A stretch of 5,253 bases of DNA from Pseudomonadota bacterium (GTDB taxonomy: Bacteria; Myxococcota_A; UBA796; SXON01). Of the stretch, positions 1 through 5,253 are shown piece by piece. The notes beneath the pieces were generated by a model. It saw nothing but the letters and a program-made list of their open reading frames with translations, did not search any database and was not told where the DNA came from. How positions within the stretch are numbered: the first letter of the stretch is position 1; every line of letters starts with the position of its first letter. The stretch lies in contig SXOM01000303.1 of assembly GCA_005776735.1 (NCBI GenBank), forward strand, positions 1 through 5,253, in the 5' to 3' direction. Made by a program: the position numbers and the translations under genes.

Positions 1-987
1 CTCGTTTCCGTCGGCGCTGCCGCCACCCTCCCCGCCTGGTCGTACGACGACTTCCCCGAAGAGACCGGGATCGCCGGCGAAGACGGTTGGACCAACGGTT
101 ACGACGAGGACCCGTGGTTCGGCTACGCCTCCGGGCGCGACGTGTGGGCGATCAGCTACACCGACCACACCGACGACGGGCGGTTCGGCGACGGTGGGGC
201 GCACGACAACTGGCTGGTGCACCCGGGCGTCGAGGTCGGGCAGGGCGAGTACACGGTGGTGTCCTACACCACCGACAACGACGCGCTCGGCATCGTCTTC
301 GGCTTCCAGGACGACGGCTACTGGCTCCTCCTGGTGTGCGGCGAGGAGGACAACGAGACGAGCATCCAGACGTGCCCGGTCGCCGACCTCACGACGCAGG
401 CCGTGGCGTTGGTGTACGTGGCCGGGCGCAACGCCACGGTGATCGACACCGTCGAGCGCGGCTGCGACGGCGGCGAAGAGGTCGAGATGAGCGTGTCGGT
501 CGACGACGGGCAGCTCGTCGCCCGCTACGGCCGCACCGAGGTGGTCGCCGAGGTCGAGGCCGACTTCCGCCTCGACGGCGTGGGCTTCTACGCGTACAAC
601 GAGGGCATCATCGACGAAGAGGGCGCCAACGACGGCGACACGGTCTTCTTCCGCGAGCCGACCCTGGCGTGGATGGACGAAGACGACGACGGGGTGGCCG
701 ACGACGAGGACAACTGCGAAGAGGACGCCAACCCGGACCAGGAGGACCTCGATCACGACGGCATCGGCTCGGCGTGTGACATCTCCGAGGAGCTCCCGGA
801 CACCGGGGACACGGGCGCCGACACCGGGGAAGGCGGCAACGGCAACGGCAACGGCACCGGCAACGGCGGCGACATCGTCATCGACCAGGAGGGCCAGTGT
901 GGGTGTGCCGGGGGTCCGGTCGGGGGCGCGCTCGCCGCTTTGGGCGCGGTGGGGGTGACCCTCGGGCGGCGGCGGCGCGCCGGTTAG
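1..987 (+). CDS. Secreted TSP3-repeat protein with lectin-like domain and MYXO-CTERM tail (5' partial)
   Basis: The reading frame is open from base 1, so the start codon lies upstream; 328 residues are visible. Visible residues 1-14 look like the end of a signal peptide, with A12-W-S14 as a plausible signal peptidase I site. Residues about 15-224 are rich in Asp, Gly, Tyr and Trp and look like a beta-sandwich. The stretch DNDALGIVFGFQ (92-103) resembles the DDDYAGFVFGYQ-type core of thrombospondin C-terminal (L-type lectin-like) domains, a similarity recalled rather than computed. C113, C125 and C155 could form disulfides. Residues 226-260 form one thrombospondin type 3 calcium-binding repeat (DxDxDG pattern, C239 and C259). 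A DTG/Gly-Asn linker follows, then a MYXO-CTERM tail (300-328). The protein is probably exported and kept at the cell surface; its ligand is unknown. The stop is TAG at 985-987. Confidence 0.88.
   Translation, partial: LVSVGAAATLPAWSYDDFPEETGIAGEDGWTNGYDEDPWFGYASGRDVWAISYTDHTDDGRFGDGGAHDNWLVHPGVEVGQGEYTVVSYTTDNDALGIVFGFQDDGYWLLLVCGEEDNETSIQTCPVADLTTQAVALVYVAGRNATVIDTVERGCDGGEEVEMSVSVDDGQLVARYGRTEVVAEVEADFRLDGVGFYAYNEGIIDEEGANDGDTVFFREPTLAWMDEDDDGVADDEDNCEEDANPDQEDLDHDGIGSACDISEELPDTGDTGADTGEGGNGNGNGTGNGGDIVIDQEGQCGCAGGPVGGALAALGAVGVTLGRRRRAG
676..780 (+). other. Thrombospondin type 3 calcium-binding repeat (protein domain)
   Basis: This encodes residues 226-260 of the partial secreted protein. 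The segment starts DEDDDGVADDEDNC, continues to NPDQEDLDHDGIGSACD, and carries the two DxDxDG-like calcium loops and paired cysteines (C239, C259) expected of a TSP3 repeat. Such repeats bind Ca2+ and act as rigid linkers. Only one clear repeat unit is present here, at the C-terminal end of the lectin-like domain; in animal thrombospondins the repeats also lie N-terminal to that domain. Confidence 0.85.
799..870 (+). repeat. DTG and Gly-Asn low-complexity linker
   Basis: Three Asp-Thr-Gly triplets (799-807, 808-816, 820-828) are followed by a run of Gly-Asn codons (832-870, GGNGNGNGTGNGG). At DNA level this is an imperfect ggcaac hexamer repeat that could slip in replication and change linker length. 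It links the calcium-binding repeat to the membrane sorting tail and probably acts as a flexible surface spacer. Confidence 0.85.
898..984 (+). other. MYXO-CTERM-type C-terminal sorting signal
   Basis: The last 29 residues begin Cys-Gly-Cys (C300, C302). A Gly/Ala/Val/Leu hydrophobic stretch (about 303-322) follows, then four arginines (R323-R326) and Ala-Gly. A Cys motif, short transmembrane segment and basic end is the layout of MYXO-CTERM signals. Those are thought to be cut by CPBP-family intramembrane proteases (myxosortases), with the Cys likely lipid-modified. The hydrophobic part is Gly-rich and less Leu-rich than I would expect, so the exact family model is not certain. Confidence 0.75.
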
Positions 988-999
988 CTTCCCGCACCC

Positions 1000-1004
1000 G
1001 GAGG
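1000..1004 (+). promoter_or_regulatory. Shine-Dalgarno GGAGG for the DUF1015 gene
   Basis: GGAGG lies four bases before the GTG at 1009. It supports that GTG as the start; the family N-terminal motif PFRAWR begins at residue 6. Confidence 0.75.
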
Positions 1005-1008
1005 CTCC

Positions 1009-2223
1009 GTGTCCGCAATCCGCCCCTTCCGCGCCTGGCGCGCTCCCCGTGAGCTGGCCGCGCAGGTGATCGCCCCGCCGTACGACGTGATGTCGGAGGA
1101 CGAGGCCCGCGCCATCGTCACGGCCAACCCCGCGTCGTTCGTCCGGGTGAGCCGGCCCGAGTCGGTGATGCCCCCCGGGAGCGACAGCCACGCGCCCGAG
1201 GCGTACGCCACCGCCCGGCGCGAGTACGAAGGACTCAAGGCCCGGGGGCTCATCGTGCAGGACCCGGACGAGAGCTACTACCTGTACGGTCAGAAGATGG
1301 GCGCGCACGAGCAGGTCGGCCTGGTCGCGTGCTTCTCCACCGAGGAGTACGACCAGGGCCTGGTCAAGCGGCACGAGTTCACGCGACCCGACAAGGAGCG
1401 TGATCGCATCGCGCACATCGAGGCAACCAACGGTCAGACGGGGATGGTCTTCCTCGCCTACCGCGACGACGTCGCGCTCAATGCGCTCTTGGCCGAAGGG
1501 CGGCGCCGGCCACCGGAGTTCCAGGTGACCACCGAGGACGGGGTGGTCCACACGCTGTGGCGGCTCGACGATCCCGCGACCGTCGCCGCGATCACCGCTG
1601 CCGGCGCGCAGTTGCCCGCGACCTACGTGGCCGACGGCCACCATCGGTCGGCGGCCGCGAGCCTCGTCCACAAAGCGCGTGCGGGGCGCCCGGGGCGACA
1701 CGGGTGGTTCGTGGCCTGCTGCTTCCCGGCGTCCCAGCTCGCGATCATGGCCTACAACCGCGCGGTGAAGGACCTCGCCGGACATACGCCGGCCGGGTTG
1801 CTCGAGGCCATCCACAAGGCGGGGTTCGACGTGGTGCCGACCTCGCTCCAGGTGCCGCCCCGGCGCGGGTCGGCCACGATGTACCTCGCCGGCGGGTGGT
1901 TCCTGCTCACCGCGCGCGACGTCCCCGACGACCCGGTCGCCGGGCTGGACGTGTCGTTGTTGCAGGACCGGGTGCTCGGCCCGCTCCTCGGCATCGACAA
2001 CCCCCGCACCAACAAGCGGATCGACTTCATCGGCGGCATCCGCGGCGCCGAGGAGCTGGTGCGCCTGGTCGACGCCGGCAGCCACGCCGTCGCGTTCCAC
2101 ATGTTCCCGACCCAGATGGAGCAGCTCCTCGCGGTCGCCGACGCCGGCGAGGTGATGCCCCCCAAGTCGACGTGGTTCGAGCCGAAGCTCCGCGACGCGG
2201 TCGCGATGCACGAGCTGGAGTAG
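1009..2223 (+). CDS. DUF1015 family protein
   Basis: This 404-residue protein starts at GTG 1009, four bases after a GGAGG, and its length is normal for the family. Hallmarks of DUF1015 (PF06245) are visible along its length: PFRAWR near residue 6; APPYDV (22-27) followed by an SEDEAR helix start; SFVRVSRPES; a KRHE motif at 120-123 followed by DKERDR; ADGHHR at 208-213; and a C-terminal NKRIDFIGG segment. The conserved His/Asp/Arg motifs suggest an enzymatic or ligand-binding site, but no reaction is established to my knowledge. In some bacteria the family lies next to serine biosynthesis genes; none is visible here. No signal peptide or membrane segment is seen, so it is probably cytoplasmic. 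It heads a tightly packed gene set, and its stop is two bases before the next start. The family call is secure; the function is unknown. Confidence 0.93.
   Translation: MSAIRPFRAWRAPRELAAQVIAPPYDVMSEDEARAIVTANPASFVRVSRPESVMPPGSDSHAPEAYATARREYEGLKARGLIVQDPDESYYLYGQKMGAHEQVGLVACFSTEEYDQGLVKRHEFTRPDKERDRIAHIEATNGQTGMVFLAYRDDVALNALLAEGRRRPPEFQVTTEDGVVHTLWRLDDPATVAAITAAGAQLPATYVADGHHRSAAASLVHKARAGRPGRHGWFVACCFPASQLAIMAYNRAVKDLAGHTPAGLLEAIHKAGFDVVPTSLQVPPRRGSATMYLAGGWFLLTARDVPDDPVAGLDVSLLQDRVLGPLLGIDNPRTNKRIDFIGGIRGAEELVRLVDAGSHAVAFHMFPTQMEQLLAVADAGEVMPPKSTWFEPKLRDAVAMHELE
2217..2220 (+). promoter_or_regulatory. Shine-Dalgarno GGAG for the ferredoxin gene
   Basis: GGAG lies inside the last codons of the DUF1015 gene, five bases before ATG 2226. 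This fits translation of the ferredoxin gene from the same transcript. Confidence 0.6.
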
Positions 2224-2225
2224 GG

Positions 2226-2534
2226 ATGCGCAGCGTCAAGCGCCCGTACGAGGTGCGTCAGCTCCTCGTGTGCACCAACCACCGCGACCCGGCGACCGGC
2301 AAGTCGTCGTGTGGAAACAACGGCGCCGCCGTGGTCGCGGACCACCTGAAGAAGACGGTGAAGGAGCGGGGCCTCAAGGGCCGCGTCGTGGTCACCCGGT
2401 CGGGGTGCCTGGACCTGTGCCCGGACCAGGGGTGCGTGGTGGCGTTCCATCCGGAGGGCGAGTTCTTCCTGGCGGAGTGTTCCGTGGACGAAGCCGAGGT
2501 GTTGCTGGGGCACCTCGTGCGGAGCCCGGAGTGA
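2226..2534 (+). CDS. Thioredoxin-like (2Fe-2S) ferredoxin
   Basis: This is a 102-residue cytoplasmic protein of the thioredoxin-like [2Fe-2S] ferredoxin family, the fold also found in NuoE and Shethna-type ferredoxins. Four cluster ligands can be assigned: C16 and C29 (C-x12-C, in CTNHRDPATGKSSC) and C61 and C65 (C-x3-C, in SGCLDLC). A fifth cysteine, C70, is nearby. The pattern between them also fits: an amphipathic helix after SSCGNNGA, then GRVVVTRSGC, then a beta strand VVAFHPEGEFF and a C-terminal helix with hydrophobic spacing. It probably carries single electrons, but the partner is not evident from the neighbours. A GGAG ribosome binding site precedes ATG 2226, and its TGA overlaps the next gene's GTG. 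The family call is secure; the physiological role is open. Confidence 0.93.
   Translation: MRSVKRPYEVRQLLVCTNHRDPATGKSSCGNNGAAVVADHLKKTVKERGLKGRVVVTRSGCLDLCPDQGCVVAFHPEGEFFLAECSVDEAEVLLGHLVRSPE
2521..2524 (+). promoter_or_regulatory. Shine-Dalgarno GGAG deciding the GTG start at 2531
   Basis: GGAG lies six bases before GTG 2531, inside the 3' end of the ferredoxin gene. It favours this GTG, which places the first zinc-ribbon Cys at residue 4. The frame is open further upstream, but that would overlap the ferredoxin gene. Confidence 0.65.
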
Positions 2535-2992
2535 GGCGCTGCCCGCGCTGCAAGGAGGGGCTCGTCGCCGCCGAGCGTGGGGGGCTGGTGCTCGACACGT
2601 GTACGGGGTGCGGTGGCGTGTGGCTCGACCGGGGGGAGCTCGAGCGGGCGGTGACCGCGCCGCCGGGCACCTGGGCCGCGGGCACCCCGATGGACACCAC
2701 CCAGGAGGTCCGCTACCTCGCGTGCCCGGTGTGCGCCGCGTTGATGACCCGCCGCGTGTACGAAGCGCGCTCCGGGGTGGTGCTCGACCACTGTGGGGCG
2801 CACGGCGTGTGGGCGGATCGCGGGGAGCTCGACCGGGCTCGCGCGTTCGTCGCGGGCGGCGGCATCGAGCGACGCAAGGTCGCCGATGCCGAACGTCGCC
2901 GCCTCGACGCGTCCACGCGCCGCGCCGGGCGGGGTCCCGCAGCGAACGACGACGGCTACGACTGGTTCGACCTCGTCGTCGACCTGTTCTGA
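2531..2992 (+). CDS. Double zf-TFIIB zinc-ribbon protein
   Basis: This 153-residue protein carries two tandem zf-TFIIB-like (PF13453) zinc ribbons. Ribbon 1 uses C4-x2-C7 and C24-x2-C27 and continues into GGVWLDRGELE (28-38). Ribbon 2 uses C65-x2-C68 and C88-x2-H91 and continues into GVWADRGELD (92-101). The repeated GVWxDRGEL motif is the family hallmark and shows an internal duplication. Ribbon 2 replaces the fourth Cys with His. An Arg-rich helix follows (about 114-137), and then an acidic, aromatic tail ending YDWFDLVVDLF. The GTG start overlaps the ferredoxin stop by four bases, so translation is probably coupled. Proteins of this family are mostly uncharacterised; zinc binding is a safe inference, but nucleic acid or protein binding is only a guess. 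No membrane segment is seen. Confidence 0.9.
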   Translation: MRRCPRCKEGLVAAERGGLVLDTCTGCGGVWLDRGELERAVTAPPGTWAAGTPMDTTQEVRYLACPVCAALMTRRVYEARSGVVLDHCGAHGVWADRGELDRARAFVAGGGIERRKVADAERRRLDASTRRAGRGPAANDDGYDWFDLVVDLF

Positions 2993-3414
2993 TGCGCCCG
3001 GTCGAGGTGCTCGTGGAGGTGCCGAAGGGCAGCTTCGTGAAGCGCGAAGCCGGCGTCGGCGTGGAGTACGTGTCGCCGCTCCCGTGCCCCTTCAACTACG
3101 GGTGCGTGCCGGGCGAGCTCGCCGAGGACGGGGACCCCGCCGATGCGCTGGTGCTCGGCCCGCGTCGCCGCGGGGGGGAGCGGTTGCGCACGACCGCGTG
3201 GATGCGCCTCCGCTTCGTCGACGACGGCGCGGTGGACGACAAGCTCGTGTGCGGCGACCTCCCCCCCACCGAGCGGGAGCGGGCGGCCATCGAGCGGTTC
3301 TTCATGGTGTACGCCGTGGCGCGCACCGCGCTGAACCGGCTCCGGGGGCGCGGCGCGGCGCGGTCGTTGGGACTCGCGCCGCTTTCGGGTCCCACCCCCG
3401 TCGCGCCACGATAG
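2992..3414 (+). CDS. Divergent soluble inorganic pyrophosphatase-like protein
   Basis: This 140-residue protein is shorter than the roughly 175 residues of E. coli Ppa. Its ATG shares one base with the preceding TGA (TGATG) and no good Shine-Dalgarno is seen, so it is probably translated by coupling. Family I pyrophosphatase features are clear: VEVPKGS (E9), K17-x-E19, PFNYG (Y36), EDGDPAD (D46, D48, D51), and VDDGAVDDK (D77, D82, K84, matching E. coli D97, D102, K104). By my manual alignment, E. coli R43 becomes Val (V24) and K142 becomes Ala (A108, after Y107). The fifth position of the D-G-D-P-[LIVMF]-D signature is Ala. About 12 residues before the FFxxY helix are missing, and the tail is short and Pro-rich. 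Metal ligands are kept but phosphate-binding residues are not. It may be a weak or altered phosphohydrolase or a non-catalytic relative. The usual role is PPi + H2O to 2 Pi. Confidence 0.85.
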   Translation: MRPVEVLVEVPKGSFVKREAGVGVEYVSPLPCPFNYGCVPGELAEDGDPADALVLGPRRRGGERLRTTAWMRLRFVDDGAVDDKLVCGDLPPTERERAAIERFFMVYAVARTALNRLRGRGAARSLGLAPLSGPTPVAPR

Positions 3415-3422
3415 AGCGGCGC

Positions 3423-5126
3423 GTGCGCCTCTGGCATTCCGCGCTCGTGCTGGCCCTTTTGGTGCTGGCGATGCACCACCCGCTCGTGAGCGGCGGCCTG
3501 CTCGGCGAAGCGGGCACCGACGTCTTCCGCGCGGTGTGGGGCTTCGATCACCAGGCGCGGGGGCTGCCCCTGCCGTTCTGGACCGAGCGCGTCGGCTTCC
3601 CCGCCGGGGTGAAGCTGGTGATCCTGCCGTTCGTGTCGACCCTGCTCGGCGCCCCGCTTCACCTGATTTTCGGCCCTTGGGTGGGCTACAACCTGTGGAT
3701 GTTGGCGCTGGTCGTGGCCGGTGGCGTCACGACGGCGTGGTGGGTGGGCGAAGCGAGCCGCAGCCCGTCGGCGGGTCTGCTGGCGGGCGTGGCGATGGTC
3801 ACCCAGCCGAGCCTGTTGCTGGCGCTCACCGACGGCACTCCCGAGCACGTGGCTTTCTGGAGTTTACCGGCGCTCTTCGCGGCGTTGTGGCAGACGAGCC
3901 GGTCGCCCCTTCGGCGGTGGCCGCTGGTCGCCGGCATCTTCGCCACCGTCGTCGCGCTGGACAGCCCGTACCACGCGGTCTTCTCGGTGCCGCTGGTCCT
4001 CGGGTTGTTGTGGCGGTGCACGTGGCGTGGCCGCGGCCGCTTCGTCGCGACGGCGGCGGCAGGGGTGGTGCTGGTCGGCCTGTTGTACTACAAGCTCCCC
4101 CTCGCCGGTCCGGTCGACAACCGATGGGACAACGCGGCGAAGTTGTCGGTGTGGGCCCAGTGGGACCTGCGGCGGGTGGCGACGGCCTGGGACTACACCT
4201 ACACGCCGGCCTTCATCCCCGTGCTCAGCATGCTGGCCGCGGTTGGGCTCGCAGTCCTGCGCCCGAGCCGGAGCTGGCCGTGGCTCCTCGCGGCCGCCGG
4301 GTTCCTCGGGCTGGCCCTGGGCGGAAACCAGGAGAACGCGGTGGTGCTCGGCGACTGGATTCCTGGCGTGGGCGAGTCGGTCGGCGACGCGGTGGTCGCG
4401 GTGAACGACGCGCTGGCGCCGAGCTCGATCCGGTTCCCGCGGCGGTGGTTGGTCCCGGCGGCCCTGGCGTTGTGGACCGCCGCCGGCCTCGGGCTGAGCC
4501 GGCTCCCCGCGGAGTGGATGCGGCTCTTCGTCGCGGTGCCGGTGGCGTCCGGCCTGGTGTGGCTCACGTTGGACCGCACCGGCTACCACGAGGCGTTCCC
4601 CAAGCTCGAGGTCCCCGCGCCGGCGTTCGCCACCTTCGTGCACGACCACGAGCTCGACGGTGCGGCGCTGGTGCTGCCCACGGTGCGCGGCGCTTCCCGG
4701 AAGCACGAACGGTTCGAGCTGCCCATCTTCGCCGAGCTGGACGACAGCATCCGCTCGGCCGACGGACCGTTCCTGCAGGTGGCCCTGGGGCGACCGTTGG
4801 TGAACGCGCCGCAGGGCTTGTTCACGTTGGTCGCGCGGAGCCGCCAGGCGGACGAGGTGGCGCGGCTGGTCCAGGACCTCAACGACCTGTGCACCCCGCA
4901 GACCATGGGCACCGCGATTGCCCCCTCGGCCCTCCAGGAGCCGGCGCGCCGCGCCGCGGCCGCGCGCTACCTCGTGGAGCGTGGCCTGCGCTTCGTCGTG
5001 CTCGACGAAGCGTTGTACGGCAGCGAGGGCCTGAAGTGGGCGCGGCTGCCCTTCGCGGGCCACCTGGCGGAGGAGCGTCGGTTCGACGACGGGTCCGGCG
5101 TGTCCGTCTTCGTCCTTCAGCCATGA
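3423..5126 (+). CDS. Polytopic membrane protein, GT-C glycosyltransferase/YfhO-like
   Basis: From GTG 3423 this gives 567 residues. This start was chosen because it follows the previous stop by eight bases and adds a complete first membrane helix (about 5-22); only a weak AGAG precedes it, and ATG 3471 is an alternative. I count roughly 11-12 hydrophobic segments, including about 63-83, 87-109, 116-135, 141-157, 167-179, 184-197, 207-223, 264-279, 286-301, 343-358 and 368-383. The loop after helix 1 carries GTDVFRAVWGFDH (D33, D42), where GT-C enzymes place a catalytic Asp. Other likely conserved spots are TDGTPEH (136-142) and LDSPYH (179-184). From about 390 to 567 lies a soluble, probably periplasmic domain, opening VPAPAF and later LVLPT (416-420), a layout I recall from YfhO-like proteins. 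It may transfer a sugar from a lipid carrier to an envelope acceptor, but the substrate is unknown and the family assignment is tentative. Confidence 0.85.
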   Translation: MRLWHSALVLALLVLAMHHPLVSGGLLGEAGTDVFRAVWGFDHQARGLPLPFWTERVGFPAGVKLVILPFVSTLLGAPLHLIFGPWVGYNLWMLALVVAGGVTTAWWVGEASRSPSAGLLAGVAMVTQPSLLLALTDGTPEHVAFWSLPALFAALWQTSRSPLRRWPLVAGIFATVVALDSPYHAVFSVPLVLGLLWRCTWRGRGRFVATAAAGVVLVGLLYYKLPLAGPVDNRWDNAAKLSVWAQWDLRRVATAWDYTYTPAFIPVLSMLAAVGLAVLRPSRSWPWLLAAAGFLGLALGGNQENAVVLGDWIPGVGESVGDAVVAVNDALAPSSIRFPRRWLVPAALALWTAAGLGLSRLPAEWMRLFVAVPVASGLVWLTLDRTGYHEAFPKLEVPAPAFATFVHDHELDGAALVLPTVRGASRKHERFELPIFAELDDSIRSADGPFLQVALGRPLVNAPQGLFTLVARSRQADEVARLVQDLNDLCTPQTMGTAIAPSALQEPARRAAAARYLVERGLRFVVLDEALYGSEGLKWARLPFAGHLAEERRFDDGSGVSVFVLQP

Positions 5127-5157
5127 CCCGGCGGCCCGACCCCGTTAGCTGAAGCCG

Positions 5158-5253
5158 ATGCATCGTAAGACCCGCGACAAGGACCTGACCTGCTCGTTTT
5201 GCGGCAAGTCGCAGCGCGACGTCCGCAAGCTCATCGCGGGCCCGAGCGTCTAC
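5158..5253 (+). CDS. clpX: ClpX, ATP-dependent unfoldase of ClpXP, N-terminal fragment
   Basis: The first 32 residues of ClpX are present before the window ends. They hold the start of the N-terminal zinc-binding domain: C12-S-F-C15-GKSQ, then VRKLIAGPSVY, which is nearly invariant among ClpX proteins; the second Cys pair (ICDEC-like) would follow just beyond the edge. ClpX is a hexameric AAA+ unfoldase that feeds substrates to ClpP, and this domain binds adaptors and some substrates. ATG 5158 is the only sensible start, because an in-frame TAG lies at 5146-5148. A GAAG (5151-5154) three bases upstream is a weak, close ribosome binding site. The gene normally follows clpP, but here a membrane protein gene precedes it by 31 bases. 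No promoter is visible in that gap, so co-transcription or a promoter inside the upstream gene is likely. Confidence 0.95.
   Translation, partial: MHRKTRDKDLTCSFCGKSQRDVRKLIAGPSVY

Noticed and set aside
87..779. Alternative + frame over the secreted protein gene
   Set aside because: It is Arg-rich low complexity, whereas the frame from base 1 has a signal peptide end, a TSP3 repeat and a sorting tail.
988..1008. Possible promoter or terminator between the secreted protein gene and the DUF1015 gene
   Set aside because: The gap is only 21 bases, holds the ribosome binding site, and shows no hairpin, T run or -10/-35 pattern.
2270..2530. Upstream extension of the zinc-ribbon reading frame
   Set aside because: It would overlap most of the ferredoxin gene. 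The zinc-ribbon motif begins right after GTG 2531, which has its own GGAG.
1752..3095. Long open frame on the minus strand (447 codons)
   Set aside because: It runs antisense across four well-supported genes, and its translation is Arg/Pro/Ser-rich low complexity with no recognisable motif, as expected of a GC-rich shadow frame.
3340..3365. GC-rich repeat (cgcggcgcggcg) considered as a terminator stem
   Set aside because: It lies inside the PPase-like gene, has no following T run, and is explained by Arg/Gly/Ala codons.
2793..3422. Upstream extension of the membrane protein reading frame
   Set aside because: The frame stays open to 2793 only because of base composition. That part overlaps the zinc-ribbon and PPase-like genes and is Arg-rich; membrane-type sequence begins at about 3423.
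3864..5063. Long open frame on the minus strand (399 codons) opposite the membrane protein gene
   Set aside because: The translation is dominated by Arg, Gln, Glu and Pro without domains, while the + strand gives clear membrane helices in the same region.

Overview
The window is very GC-rich and densely packed. It carries seven genes, all on the + strand, and the first and last are cut by the window edges. The best clue to the organism is the first gene. It encodes a secreted protein ending in a Cys-containing, hydrophobic, Arg-rich tail of the MYXO-CTERM type, preceded by Asp-Thr-Gly repeats and a thrombospondin type 3 calcium-binding repeat. This combination is typical of Myxococcota and related former deltaproteobacterial lineages. 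I see no IS, phage, CRISPR, tRNA or rRNA signal, and codon use looks uniform, so this reads as chromosomal backbone.

Layout: (1) 1-987, 3' part of a secreted calcium-binding protein with a TSP-C/lectin-like domain and a MYXO-CTERM tail. (2) 1009-2223, DUF1015 family protein. (3) 2226-2534, small thioredoxin-like [2Fe-2S] ferredoxin. (4) 2531-2992, double zf-TFIIB zinc-ribbon protein. (5) 2992-3414, short divergent soluble inorganic pyrophosphatase-like protein. (6) 3423-5126, polytopic membrane protein resembling GT-C glycosyltransferases/YfhO-like proteins. (7) 5158-5253, the first 32 codons of clpX.

Genes 2-6 are separated by 8 bases or fewer or overlap (2-nt gap, 4-nt GTGA overlap, 1-nt TGATG overlap, 8-nt gap), so they very probably form one transcription unit with translational coupling. 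clpX follows only 31 bases later and gene 1 precedes by 21 bases, so either may be co-transcribed. No intergenic gap is long enough for a convincing promoter or terminator, and I see neither. There is no non-coding stretch over 31 bases.

The functional link between the genes is not clear. Two are small metal-binding proteins (Fe-S and Zn), one is a pyrophosphatase-like protein that seems to lack two catalytic residues, and one is a conserved family of unknown function. The most interesting points are this uncharacterised cluster, the degenerate pyrophosphatase, and a clpX that does not have clpP directly upstream.
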